NCBI RefSeq assembly: GCF_036013955.1
Contig: NZ_CP107903.1
Span: 9,052,001 to 9,116,000, forward strand
DNA: 64,000 nucleotides
DNA from: Streptomyces sp. NBC_00459
GTDB taxonomy: Bacteria > Actinomycetota > Actinomycetes > Streptomycetales > Streptomycetaceae
Direction: 5' to 3'
The notes under the pieces were generated by a model. It did no database searches and was not told the DNA's origin. It was given only the letters and a program-made list of their open reading frames with translations. Both the position numbers and the translations under genes were made by a program. Below, in pieces: positions 42,481 through 50,709 of this stretch (position 1 is its first letter; each line of letters begins with the position of its first letter).

Positions 42481-44547
42481 TCAGCTGCTGTAGACACCCA
42501 CTTCGTAGAGTGAGTATCCCCAGTCCGTGCCCCGATCCAGTCCGTGGACGCGCACATATCGAGCCGGTACTCCCGCGAACTGCGCGGTGTCCAGGCCGCC
42601 GTCACCGACGGTCGTGGACCACGCGGTCTGCCAGGTCGTGCCGTCGGTCGAGAGCTCGATGCGGTACTCCTTGCCGAACGCCTTCTCCCAGTCGAGGGTG
42701 ACGCGCTTGACCAGGTTCGTCGACCCGAGGTCGAGCTGCAGCCACTGGTCGTCGCTCCAGTCGCTCGCCCAGCGGCTGCCCGAGTCGCCGTCCACGGCCC
42801 GGCCGGGCTGGTAGCTGGTGAACGGGTTCGACTCGGACGAACTGGCCGTCGCCGTCACGCCCTTGGCGAGGTTGACCCCGGCCTTGTGGGCCTCGGAGGC
42901 GCCCCAGGTGTCGAGGTAGGACTCGGCGCCCCGGAAGAGGTCGCTGACCGCGTCCGCGCCACCGACCTGCTTGATGTCCTGGATCCAGTCCGGGATCAGC
43001 CCGACGTGCGCGGCGCCGTCCGTGTTGAAGTCCCAGGTACGCGAACCGGTGGTCTGGCGGTTGATCACGGAGCCGCCGTCGACACTCGTGAAGGGGTACG
43101 TCACCGTCGAGGTGGCGCGTGGCGCCGGGTGGTCGCCGATGCCGTTGAAGTCGGTGCCGTAGCCGTAGCCCACGTTGTACTTGGTGCGCAGGGCGTCGGT
43201 GCGCGCGGCCTCCGCGACGAACTCCTCGGAGGAGTGCATGTACTGGGCGATGAAGCCGCCGAGGCCGTAGACCCGGTCGGTCCAGTTGAGGTCCATCCAG
43301 CTGTGCGAGGAGAGCACGCCCGGGTAGGCCTCGGCCGCGAAGATGTCCATCGCCTGGCCGGCCGCCTTGACGCCCATGTGGTCGATCTCCAGCATCATCT
43401 TGCGCTTCATCATGCCGCGCACCGCGTACTCACCGAGTGAGGTCAGGCCGCGCTTGTTGCACTGGGCGGTCGAGCTGTACGTCGGCAGTTCGGTGCCCTC
43501 CGGCAGGTCCTCCGTCGCGCTGGTCGCCGTGGCGCCGCCGATGGGGTTGTCGTGCATCGCGGTCGTGCAGGTCTCCGTCTGCCAGAAGGTGCCCGTCGAC
43601 AGGAACTGGCCGACGTTGATCGCCGTACCGAGACCACCCTCGTCGAACCGCACCCCGCACAGCGCGTTGTCGAACTTGTGGCACAGGAACATGCTGCGCA
43701 CACCCAGGCCGTACAACTCGTCGAGGCCCTTGTCGATGTCTGCCTTGCTGCACTGCGCGATGTCCAGGATCTGCTTGCAGCCGAAGGGCTCGGACGTCTC
43801 GACGCCGAGGACGACCGCCAGCTTGCCCTGCTTGATCACCTCACGCGCCTGCGCGGTGTCGGTGACGATCCGGAACCAGCCCTTGCCCGTGCCGCCGTAC
43901 TGCGCGTCGATGTAGTCCTGGAGCTGGTACGTCAGCTTCGCCTGGAGACGGATCGACGTCATCTCGTCGCAGCTGCGGTCCTTGAACGGGTAGACCGAGC
44001 AGATCACGCCGTTGGTGACCAGGTCGTTGACCAGTACGCGCTGACCGCCGCGCCAGGCGCGCTCGATCCAGGCGTAGTAGTTGGCCTGGTGGGTCATCGA
44101 GTCGTACGCGGGCCAGTCCTTGAACGTCGGGTAGCCGACCGGGTCGTGCTTGCCGTCGCCGCCGTGGGTGATGTAGTCGAAGATCGCGAGGGTGCCGTCC
44201 GGGTAGTGCTCCGGACAGTCCTTGAGGGCGTCCGCGATCCCGCTGGTGGAGAACACCTTGCCGCAGATCAGTCGCCCGCCGAAGGCCTCGTTGGAGAACA
44301 GGTGGTTGTGCGCGTCGACGAACCCCTGTACCTCGCCCTGGGCGTTGGTGCCCTTGAAGGGCTCGCCCGTGACGTTGATCTGGGAGTCGGGCGTCGGTCG
44401 CGCGGTCGGCGTCCACCAGTCCGTGCCCGCCGCCGAGCTGGGCCCGGTACCGAGCATCAGCGCCATGACGGCGAGGAGCAGGGGCAGCACGGTCAGGGGT
44501 CTGCGTCCGCGACTCGGGCGAGGGGGGAAAGCAGGTTCGGTCATCAC
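42481..44547 (-). CDS. Secreted amidohydrolase-like protein with C-terminal F5/8 (discoidin) domain
   Basis: The 688-residue protein starts with a signal peptide (PLTVLPLLLAVMALMLGTGPSSAA). The catalytic region has FVDAHNHLFSNEAFGG, an HxH metal motif, then EIDHMGVKAAGQA, LSSHSWMDL and YGTDFNGIGDHP. These histidines and the aspartate fit a metal-dependent amidohydrolase or membrane-dipeptidase-like barrel. The last 130 residues form an F5/8 type C (CBM32-like) domain (ASSSESNPFTSYQPGRAVDG, WLQLDLGSTN), which binds carbohydrate or surface polymers. Substrate is not evident. It is divergent from the GntR gene across 255 bases. Confidence 0.8.
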   Translation of the reverse strand: MMTEPAFPPRPSRGRRPLTVLPLLLAVMALMLGTGPSSAAGTDWWTPTARPTPDSQINVTGEPFKGTNAQGEVQGFVDAHNHLFSNEAFGGRLICGKVFSTSGIADALKDCPEHYPDGTLAIFDYITHGGDGKHDPVGYPTFKDWPAYDSMTHQANYYAWIERAWRGGQRVLVNDLVTNGVICSVYPFKDRSCDEMTSIRLQAKLTYQLQDYIDAQYGGTGKGWFRIVTDTAQAREVIKQGKLAVVLGVETSEPFGCKQILDIAQCSKADIDKGLDELYGLGVRSMFLCHKFDNALCGVRFDEGGLGTAINVGQFLSTGTFWQTETCTTAMHDNPIGGATATSATEDLPEGTELPTYSSTAQCNKRGLTSLGEYAVRGMMKRKMMLEIDHMGVKAAGQAMDIFAAEAYPGVLSSHSWMDLNWTDRVYGLGGFIAQYMHSSEEFVAEAARTDALRTKYNVGYGYGTDFNGIGDHPAPRATSTVTYPFTSVDGGSVINRQTTGSRTWDFNTDGAAHVGLIPDWIQDIKQVGGADAVSDLFRGAESYLDTWGASEAHKAGVNLAKGVTATASSSESNPFTSYQPGRAVDGDSGSRWASDWSDDQWLQLDLGSTNLVKRVTLDWEKAFGKEYRIELSTDGTTWQTAWSTTVGDGGLDTAQFAGVPARYVRVHGLDRGTDWGYSLYEVGVYSS

Positions 44548-44742
44548 TCACGTCCTCGCACAAAGGTTGTCATGGCTCGCGCAACTCTGTGATGAGGATC
44601 GCGACAGCAGGGTGACGGAGTCAATAGTCCGGGACGCTTGACCTGATAGCCGGATCGGCCCTAAAGGGGGACTTCTGTGAGTGAACCGCGCAAGAACTTC
44701 TCGCCGACCGGGCGTGAACTGCGCAGAAGAATAGAGAACAAT

Positions 44743-44754
44743 ATTGTTGACAAT
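44743..44754. promoter_or_regulatory. GntR operator candidate upstream of the GntR gene
   Basis: ATTGT-TG-ACAAT is a perfect inverted repeat in an AT-rich patch about 50 bases before the GntR start, overlapping another palindrome AACAATATTGTT (44737-44748). FCD-type GntR regulators usually bind such TTGT-n-ACAA sites. A near-identical 12-mer occurs at 49149-49160, before the transporter gene. Confidence 0.65.
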
Positions 44755-44802
44755 GTTGTCCGTCTAGATTTAGCGTCGACACGCACTCACTCAGGAGGGC
44801 AC

Positions 44803-45453
44803 ATGCCGAACCAAGCCCGTCCAGGCACCGGAGAGCAGGCCAAGCAGCACGCGCTGGAGCGGCTGCGGCAGGCGATCCTGCGCGGCGACATGTCGCCGGC
44901 CCAGCGGCTGGTGGAGAACGAACTCGCCGAGCAGTTCGGTGTGACCCGGGCCAGCGTCCGGGCGGCGCTGATCGAGCTGGAGTCGGAGGGGCTGGTCGAG
45001 CGGATCCGCAACCGCGGTTCGCGGGTGCGGGTGGTGACCGTGGAGGAAGCGGTCGCCATCACCGAATGCCGGATGGTCCTCGAAGGGCTGTGCGCGGCCA
45101 AGGCGGCCGTGGCGGCCACCGATGACCAACTGGCCGAACTGACCGGCCTGGGCGAGGCGATGGCGAAGGCCGTCGCCGACGGCGAGCCGGTCACGTACTC
45201 CGGACTCAACCAGGAACTGCACGCCCGGATCAGGCAGTTCTCCGGCCAGCGGACAGCCGTGGAGCTGCTGGAGAAGCTCAACGCCCAGTTGGTGCGCCAC
45301 CGTTTCCAGCTCGCGCTGCGACCGGGGCGCCCCCAGCAGTCCCTGGGTGAACACCTGGCCATGGTCGAGACGATCACGGCCAGGGACCCGCAGGCGGCCG
45401 AAGCGGCCGCTCGCGCCCATCTCACGAGCGTGATCGCCGCGTTGCGCGAATAG
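44803..45453 (+). CDS. GntR family regulator, FadR/FCD subfamily
   Basis: The 216-residue protein has the winged helix with VENELAEQFGVTRASVRAAL (about residues 40-59) and LVERIRNRGSRV. An all-helical FCD ligand domain follows, with the metal-binding His positions in LNQELHARIRQF and LGEHLAMVETI. The ATG at 44803 has AGGAGGGCAC just before it, so the longer frame from 44677 is not used. It precedes the aromatic-acid operon and probably represses it until a pathway acid binds. Confidence 0.9.
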   Translation: MPNQARPGTGEQAKQHALERLRQAILRGDMSPAQRLVENELAEQFGVTRASVRAALIELESEGLVERIRNRGSRVRVVTVEEAVAITECRMVLEGLCAAKAAVAATDDQLAELTGLGEAMAKAVADGEPVTYSGLNQELHARIRQFSGQRTAVELLEKLNAQLVRHRFQLALRPGRPQQSLGEHLAMVETITARDPQAAEAAARAHLTSVIAALRE

Positions 45454-45517
45454 CGTGCCGCGCGAACGACGCCGCCGGGGTGGGCCGACCGACCTGTCCA
45501 CCAAGGAGATCTCTGCC

Positions 45518-46267
45518 ATGACACACGACGCGGTGCCCGTCACCGCCCGCTCGACGCTGGTGATCAGCGCACACGCCGGTGACTTCGTCTGGCGGGCGGG
45601 GGGTGCCATCGCGCTGGCGGCCTCGCGCGGCGAGAAGGTCGTCATCGCGTGCCTGTCGTACGGGGAGCGCGGTGAGTCCGCCAAGGCCTGGCGGGAGGGC
45701 AGGTCGCTCGACGAGATCAAGGGGATACGCCGGACCGAGGCCGAGCAGGCCGCCGCCGCGCTCGGCGCCGAGGTCCGCTTCCTCGACGCCGGCGACTACC
45801 CCCTCCTCGCCACACCCGAGTTGACCGACCGCCTCGTGGGCATCTACCGCGACACCCGGCCCGACGTGGTGCTCACCCACCCGCTGTCCGACCCCTACAA
45901 CGCCGACCATCCGGCCGCCGCCCGGATGGCCCTGGACGCACGGATCCTCGCCCAGGCCATCGGGTACCCGGCCCCCGGCGAAGTCCTGGGCGCGCCACCG
46001 GTGTTCTTCTTCGAACCCCACCAGCCGGAGATGTGCGACTTCACCCCGCAGGTGCTGCTCGACATCACCGAGGTGTTCGACACCAAGCGCAAGGCCATGG
46101 AGTGCCTGACCGCCCAGCGGCACCTGTGGGACTACTACACCGACCTCGCGAAACGGCGCGGAGTCCAGCTCAAGCGCAACGCCGGCCCCAACCTGGGCCT
46201 GCCGCACACCACTTACGGCGAGGCCTACATGCGCCCCTACCCGCAGGTCACAGAGGAGCTGGCATGA
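45518..46267 (+). CDS. PIG-L fold 4-oxalomesaconate hydratase-like enzyme (GalB-like)
   Basis: The 249-residue protein is a zinc-dependent PIG-L/LmbE-fold enzyme: VISAHAGDFVWRAGGAIALA carries a variant of the AHPDD motif (AHAGD), and THPLSDPYNADHPAAARM supplies the later His ligands. Most family members are deacetylases, but GalB of Pseudomonas putida has this fold and hydrates 4-oxalomesaconate. The next two genes encode GalC- and GalD-type proteins, so I favour the hydratase role. The altered first motif sets it apart from GlcNAc-type deacetylases. The ATG at 45518 has AAGGAG upstream. Confidence 0.8.
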   Translation: MTHDAVPVTARSTLVISAHAGDFVWRAGGAIALAASRGEKVVIACLSYGERGESAKAWREGRSLDEIKGIRRTEAEQAAAALGAEVRFLDAGDYPLLATPELTDRLVGIYRDTRPDVVLTHPLSDPYNADHPAAARMALDARILAQAIGYPAPGEVLGAPPVFFFEPHQPEMCDFTPQVLLDITEVFDTKRKAMECLTAQRHLWDYYTDLAKRRGVQLKRNAGPNLGLPHTTYGEAYMRPYPQVTEELA

Positions 46268-47019
46268 GCGGCGTCATCGTCACCGACCCCCCGCGCGCGC
46301 ACGCCGAGGACGTCGAGGCGCTGGCCGGCTACGGCGTGGCCACCGTCCACGAGGCCCTGGGCCGCACCGGACTCCTCGGCCCCACCCTGCGCCCCGTCCA
46401 GCAGGACGTGCGCATCGCGGGCACCGCCGTCACCGCGCTGTGCTGGCCCGGTGACAACCTCATGATCCACGCGGCCGTCGAACAGTGCGCCGAGGGCGAC
46501 ATCCTGGTCGTCACCACCACGTCCCCCTGCACGGACGGCCTGTTCGGCGAACTGTTCGCCACCGCGCTGCGCCACCGGGGTGTGCGTGGCCTGGTCATCA
46601 ACACCGGCGTACGCGACACCGCCGAACTGCGCGCCATGGACTTCCCCGTCTGGTCGGCGGCGGTGTCCGCGCAGGGCACGGTCAAGGCGACCGGCGGCTC
46701 GGTCAACGTCCCGGTCGTGGTGGGCGGGCAGCAGATCCGCCCCGGCGACGTGATCATCGCCGACGACGACGGCGTGATGGTCGTGCCCCGGCGGCGCTCC
46801 GCCGAGGCCGTCAAGTTGTCCGAGGCCCGCACCGCGAAGGAGGAGGCGTCCCGACTCGCGTTCGCCGAAGGCCAGTTGGGCCTGGACCGGTACGGGCTGC
46901 GCGAGACCCTCGTACGGCTGGGGGTGCGGTACCAGTCGTACGAGGAGTACGTACGGGCTGCCGACCCGGAGACCGGAGCGGGAGTCGGCCCGGACGCCGG
47001 ACCCGGGACCCGCTCGTGA
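46264..47019 (+). CDS. RraA-fold 4-carboxy-4-hydroxy-2-oxoadipate aldolase (GalC-like)
   Basis: The 251-residue protein belongs to the RraA/HMG-CHA aldolase family. GYGVATVHEALGRTGLLGPTLRP is the N-terminal signature. ALRHRGVRGLVINTGVRD holds the Arg/Asp that bind pyruvate and the divalent metal. VNVPVVVGGQQIRPGDVIIADDDGVMVVP is the conserved close. These aldolases split 4-carboxy-4-hydroxy-2-oxoadipate into pyruvate and oxaloacetate. It overlaps the hydratase gene by ATGA and the tautomerase gene by GTGA. Confidence 0.88.
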   Translation: MSGVIVTDPPRAHAEDVEALAGYGVATVHEALGRTGLLGPTLRPVQQDVRIAGTAVTALCWPGDNLMIHAAVEQCAEGDILVVTTTSPCTDGLFGELFATALRHRGVRGLVINTGVRDTAELRAMDFPVWSAAVSAQGTVKATGGSVNVPVVVGGQQIRPGDVIIADDDGVMVVPRRRSAEAVKLSEARTAKEEASRLAFAEGQLGLDRYGLRETLVRLGVRYQSYEEYVRAADPETGAGVGPDAGPGTRS

Positions 47020-48140
47020 GTACGGCAGGCCCGGGGGAGGGGCTGCGCTGCATGCTGATGCGGGGCGGCACCTCCAAGGGCGCCTACTTCCTCGCCGAGG
47101 ACCTGCCGGCCGACCCCGACGCCCGCGACGAACTGCTGCTGCGGGTCATGGGCAGCCCCGACCCCCGCCAGATCGACGGACTCGGCGGAGCCCACCCCCT
47201 CACCAGCAAGGTGGCCGTCGTCTCCCGCTCGGCCGACGAACAGGCCGACGTCGACTACCTCTTCCTCCAAGTAGGCGTCGACCAGCCGACCGTGACGGAC
47301 CGTCAGAACTGCGGGAACCTGCTCGCGGGCGTCGGCCCGTTCGCCGTGGAGCGCGGACTGGTCGCGGCCGGGGAGGAGTCGACCTCCGTACGCATCCGCA
47401 TGGTCAACAGCGGTGACCACGCCACCGCTGCCTTTCCCACCGAGGGCGGGCGTGTCGTCTACTCGGGCGCGACCGAGATCTCCGGTGTGCCCGGCGCCGC
47501 CGCTCCGGTCGCGATCGGCTTCGGGCGGGGGAACGCGCCCCTGCTGCCGACCGGCCGGGCCCGCGACACCGTCGCCGGGACACCGGTGACCTGCGTCGAC
47601 AACGGCATGCCGACCGTACTGATCGCCGCCTCCGCCCTCCAGGTCACCGGCCACGAGGACCCGGGGGACCTGGAGGGGAACACCACCCTCAACGAACGGC
47701 TGCGCGAAATCCGCCTGGCGGCAGGCAAGTTGATGGGCCTCGGCGATGTCTCCGCGACGACCGTGCCCAAACTCACCCTGCTCGCCCCGCCCGCCCACGG
47801 CGGCACCGTCACGACCCGCACCTTCATCCCGGTCCGCTGTCACACGGCGATCGGTGTGCTGGGTGCCGCGAGCGTCGCCGCCGGCCTGCGCCTGGCCGGC
47901 GGCGTCGGGGAGGGCGTGGCGCACCTCCCCGCCCATGACGACGAGCCGCTGCGCATCGAACACCCCACCGGATTCCTGGACGTCGAATCCGTCGTCGACA
48001 CCGACGACCCCACCCCGGTTGCGCGCCGCACTGCCGTCGTCCGCACCGCCCGCAAGATCTTCGACGGCACGGTCTTCCCCCGCCCCGCCGTCCCTCGCGA
48101 CGTCTCTCCCGCTCTCCCCCTCGCTGACAGGAGCCGCTGA
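47016..48140 (+). CDS. PrpF-family 4-oxalomesaconate tautomerase (GalD-like)
   Basis: The 374-residue protein has the PrpF/AcnD-accessory diaminopimelate-epimerase-like fold. MLMRGGTSKGAYFL is the family start, and SPDPRQIDGLGGAHPLTSKVAVV, QNCGNLLAGVGPFA (with the catalytic Cys position) and GMPTVLIAA follow. GalD and LigU of this family move the double bond or tautomerise 4-oxalomesaconate before hydration. Starts at GTG 47016, overlapping the aldolase stop. Confidence 0.87.
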   Translation: MSTAGPGEGLRCMLMRGGTSKGAYFLAEDLPADPDARDELLLRVMGSPDPRQIDGLGGAHPLTSKVAVVSRSADEQADVDYLFLQVGVDQPTVTDRQNCGNLLAGVGPFAVERGLVAAGEESTSVRIRMVNSGDHATAAFPTEGGRVVYSGATEISGVPGAAAPVAIGFGRGNAPLLPTGRARDTVAGTPVTCVDNGMPTVLIAASALQVTGHEDPGDLEGNTTLNERLREIRLAAGKLMGLGDVSATTVPKLTLLAPPAHGGTVTTRTFIPVRCHTAIGVLGAASVAAGLRLAGGVGEGVAHLPAHDDEPLRIEHPTGFLDVESVVDTDDPTPVARRTAVVRTARKIFDGTVFPRPAVPRDVSPALPLADRSR

Positions 48141-49090
48141 TGACCCCGCCGCTCGGCGACATCGCCCACCTCGGCCATGTCGAACTCCTCACCCCCGACC
48201 TCGGCGCCAGCGTCCGGTTCTTCACGACGATCCTCGGCCTGACCGAGAACGGACGTTCCGGCGACTCGGTGTATCTGAGGACCTGGGACGACTACGAGCA
48301 CCACAGCCTCACCCTCACCGCCCATTCGACCTCCGGCATCCGCCGCACGGCCCTGCGCGCCTCCAGCGAGGAGGCTCTGCAACGCAGGGTCAAGGAGGCC
48401 GAGAACGCGGGCCGCCCCGGCCGCTGGACCGAGGACGAACCCGGCCTCGGCCCGCTCTACGTCACCACCGACCCCGACGGCCACGAGATCGCCCTGTACT
48501 GGGAGAGCGAGTGGTACGAGGCGCCGCCCGAGCTGCGGCCCGGTCTCAAGAACCAGCCCCAGGCCAAACCCGCCACGGGCGTCGGCGTACGCCGCCTCGA
48601 CCACGTCAACTTCCTCGCCGCCGCGGTCGGGCCGAACGCCGGGTTCGTCCAGCACGTCCTCGGCGCCCGCCCCACCGAGCAGATCGTCCTGGACGAAGGG
48701 CGCCTGGCCGCCCAGTGGCTGACGTTCACCAACAAGTCGTACGACGTCGTGTACACGGAGGACTGGTCCGGCGCCAACGGCCGCCTCCACCACATCGCGT
48801 TCGCCACGGACACCCGCGAGGACATCCTGCGCGCCGCCGACCTGTGCCTGGACAACGGCGTGCACATCGAGACCGGCCCGCACAAGCACGCCATCCAGCA
48901 GACGTTCTTCCTGTACGTCTACGAGCCGGGCGGCAATCGCATCGAGCTGTGCAACCCGCTCACCCGACTGGTGCTCGCCCCCGACTGGCCGCTGATCACC
49001 TGGACCCAGGCCGAGCGTGCCAAGGGACAGGCGTGGGGTCTGAAGACCATCGAGTCCTTCCACACGCACGGCACGCCTCCGCTCGACTGA
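48140..49090 (+). CDS. Two-domain VOC-family extradiol dioxygenase
   Basis: The 316-residue protein has two vicinal-oxygen-chelate modules like catechol 2,3-dioxygenase. The N-terminal one starts at AHLGHVELLTPDLG. The C-terminal one has RLDHVNFLAAAV, LHHIAFATDTRED and YVYEPGGNRIEL, giving the expected His, His and Glu iron ligands. It would cleave an aromatic diol ring beside the hydroxyls. It starts on the last base of the tautomerase gene. Gallate and protocatechuate 4,5-cleavage enzymes known from gal/lig pathways are of the unrelated LigAB type, so this would be a different enzyme class doing the same job, or the operon's substrate differs. Confidence 0.87.
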   Translation: MTPPLGDIAHLGHVELLTPDLGASVRFFTTILGLTENGRSGDSVYLRTWDDYEHHSLTLTAHSTSGIRRTALRASSEEALQRRVKEAENAGRPGRWTEDEPGLGPLYVTTDPDGHEIALYWESEWYEAPPELRPGLKNQPQAKPATGVGVRRLDHVNFLAAAVGPNAGFVQHVLGARPTEQIVLDEGRLAAQWLTFTNKSYDVVYTEDWSGANGRLHHIAFATDTREDILRAADLCLDNGVHIETGPHKHAIQQTFFLYVYEPGGNRIELCNPLTRLVLAPDWPLITWTQAERAKGQAWGLKTIESFHTHGTPPLD

Positions 49091-49148
49091 CGTTCCCATC
49101 TGCGGCACGGGCCGTGACCGGCGAAGGCACGGCTCGCACCATCCTGTG

Positions 49149-49160
49149 ATTGTTGACAAA
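49149..49160. promoter_or_regulatory. Second GntR operator candidate before the transporter gene
   Basis: ATTGTTGACAAA matches the 12-base inverted repeat ahead of the GntR gene in 11 positions. It lies directly upstream of a promoter-like sequence, so one regulator probably controls both transcripts. Confidence 0.6.
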
Positions 49161-49164
49161 AACG

Positions 49165-49194
49165 TTGACACTCGTCGCGACGGCTCCCTACCGT
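49165..49194 (+). promoter_or_regulatory. Sigma-70-type promoter for the transporter gene
   Basis: TTGACA (49165-49170) and TACCGT (49189-49194) are spaced by 18 bases and lie about 80 bases before the MFS start. The -35 box almost touches the operator candidate at 49149-49160. Confidence 0.5.
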
Positions 49195-49272
49195 CGAGCG
49201 CGTCTCCCCTCCCCGCGGAGCAGCGGCTTGCCCCCTCCCCAGGGACTTTCCTGCCGGACGATAGGAACAACG

Positions 49273-50622
49273 ATGTCTCCGTCCCCCGCCCCCGCCCCGC
49301 CCGCTCGCGGCGGCAGACTGGCCGTGCTCGTCGTCGGCCTGTGCTGGCTGGTCGTCTTCTTCGACGGCCTCGACATGTTCGTCTACGGCGCCGAACTGCC
49401 CCACATGCTGGAGCACAAGGCCCTCGGACTCGTCCCCGACCAGGCCGGAGACCTCGGCAGCTACGCCACCTTCGGCATGCTCATCGGCGCACTGTCCGCG
49501 GGTACGGTCACCGACTGGATCGGGCGCAAGAAGGTGATCATCACCTGCACCGCCGTGTTCTCGCTGGCCTCCGCCCTGTGCGCGATCGCCCCCAGCCTCG
49601 GCGTGTTCGGCCTCGGCCGCTTCGTCGCCGGCCTGGGCCTCGGCGGTCTGCTGCCCACCACGATCACGATGGTTTCCGAGTACGCCCCGCGCGGACGTGG
49701 CGCCCTGATCGTCGGCACGCTGATGACCGCGCACCAGGCCGGCGGCATCATGGCGGGCTTCCTGGGCCTGTGGACGAGCGGCCCCGACGGGTGGCGCGTG
49801 GCCTACTGGGTCTGTGTGATCCCGCTGCTCGTCGGAGTGCCGCTGGTCGCGAAGTTCCTGCCCGAGTCGATGCGCTTCCTGATCGCCAAGGGCCGCATCC
49901 AGGAAGCCCGGGCCCTCGCCGACCGCTACGACGTCGAACTGCCCGCCACCGCGACGGAGCGCCCGGTCACCGGCGACCGCTGGAGTGCCGTCGCGGCCCT
50001 CTTCCGCGGCAACCTGTGGCGCACCACCGCACTCTTCTGGCTGGCCTCCTTCTGCGGCCTGCTGCTCGTCTACGGGGTCAGCAACTGGCTGCCGACCATG
50101 ATGCGCGGCGCCGGCTACGAACTCGGCTCCTCCCTCTCCTTCCTCATCGTCATCAACCTCGGCGGCATCGTGGGCATGCTGGTCGCCGGCCGCTGCTCCG
50201 ACCGCTACGGCTCCGCCCGTATCGCCACCGTCTGGTTCGCGTGCACCGCCGTCGGTGTCTACCTGCTCGGCATCCAGATGGCGCTGCCGCTCACCTACAC
50301 CGTGGTCTTCCTCACCGGTCTGTTCCTCTTCAGCGCCCAGGCCATGATCTACGCGACGGTGGCGGGACGTTCGACCGACGCCGACCGTGCGACCGCGGTG
50401 GGCTGGGTGTCCGGCATCGGCCGCTTCGGCGCGGTGTTCGGGCCGTGGCTCGGCGGCCGGTTGGTGGCGAGTGGATCGGAAGGCTGGGGGTTCACGGCGT
50501 TCGCCGTCGCGGCGGTGCTCGCCACGGTGTTCGTCGCGCTGACCGGCCTGCGCACGCCCCGGCAGCCGGCGCCGGCCGAACCGGCCGAGGAACTGTCCAC
50601 CGCAGGCCCGGCCAAAAAATAA
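49273..50622 (+). CDS. MFS aromatic acid/H+ symporter (AAHS family)
   Basis: The 449-residue protein has 12 predicted helices and the AAHS signature FFDGLDMFVYGAELPHML near the first helix. It also has DWIGRKKVIITC in loop 2-3, GLGLGGLLPTTITMVSEYAP and CSDRYGSARIA in loop 8-9. PcaK and GalT of this family import protocatechuate or gallate with protons. The ATG at 49273 was chosen as the first before the hydrophobic start. It completes the operon with its own promoter and operator. Confidence 0.9.
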   Translation: MSPSPAPAPPARGGRLAVLVVGLCWLVVFFDGLDMFVYGAELPHMLEHKALGLVPDQAGDLGSYATFGMLIGALSAGTVTDWIGRKKVIITCTAVFSLASALCAIAPSLGVFGLGRFVAGLGLGGLLPTTITMVSEYAPRGRGALIVGTLMTAHQAGGIMAGFLGLWTSGPDGWRVAYWVCVIPLLVGVPLVAKFLPESMRFLIAKGRIQEARALADRYDVELPATATERPVTGDRWSAVAALFRGNLWRTTALFWLASFCGLLLVYGVSNWLPTMMRGAGYELGSSLSFLIVINLGGIVGMLVAGRCSDRYGSARIATVWFACTAVGVYLLGIQMALPLTYTVVFLTGLFLFSAQAMIYATVAGRSTDADRATAVGWVSGIGRFGAVFGPWLGGRLVASGSEGWGFTAFAVAAVLATVFVALTGLRTPRQPAPAEPAEELSTAGPAKK

Positions 50623-50709
50623 ATGGGTCCATGTGTCACAACCACCGGCCGGGCGGTGTCTTGAGTCCGAACCCCCAAGAAGGGGCGCAGAGGAAGCGGA
50701 GGAGACACC

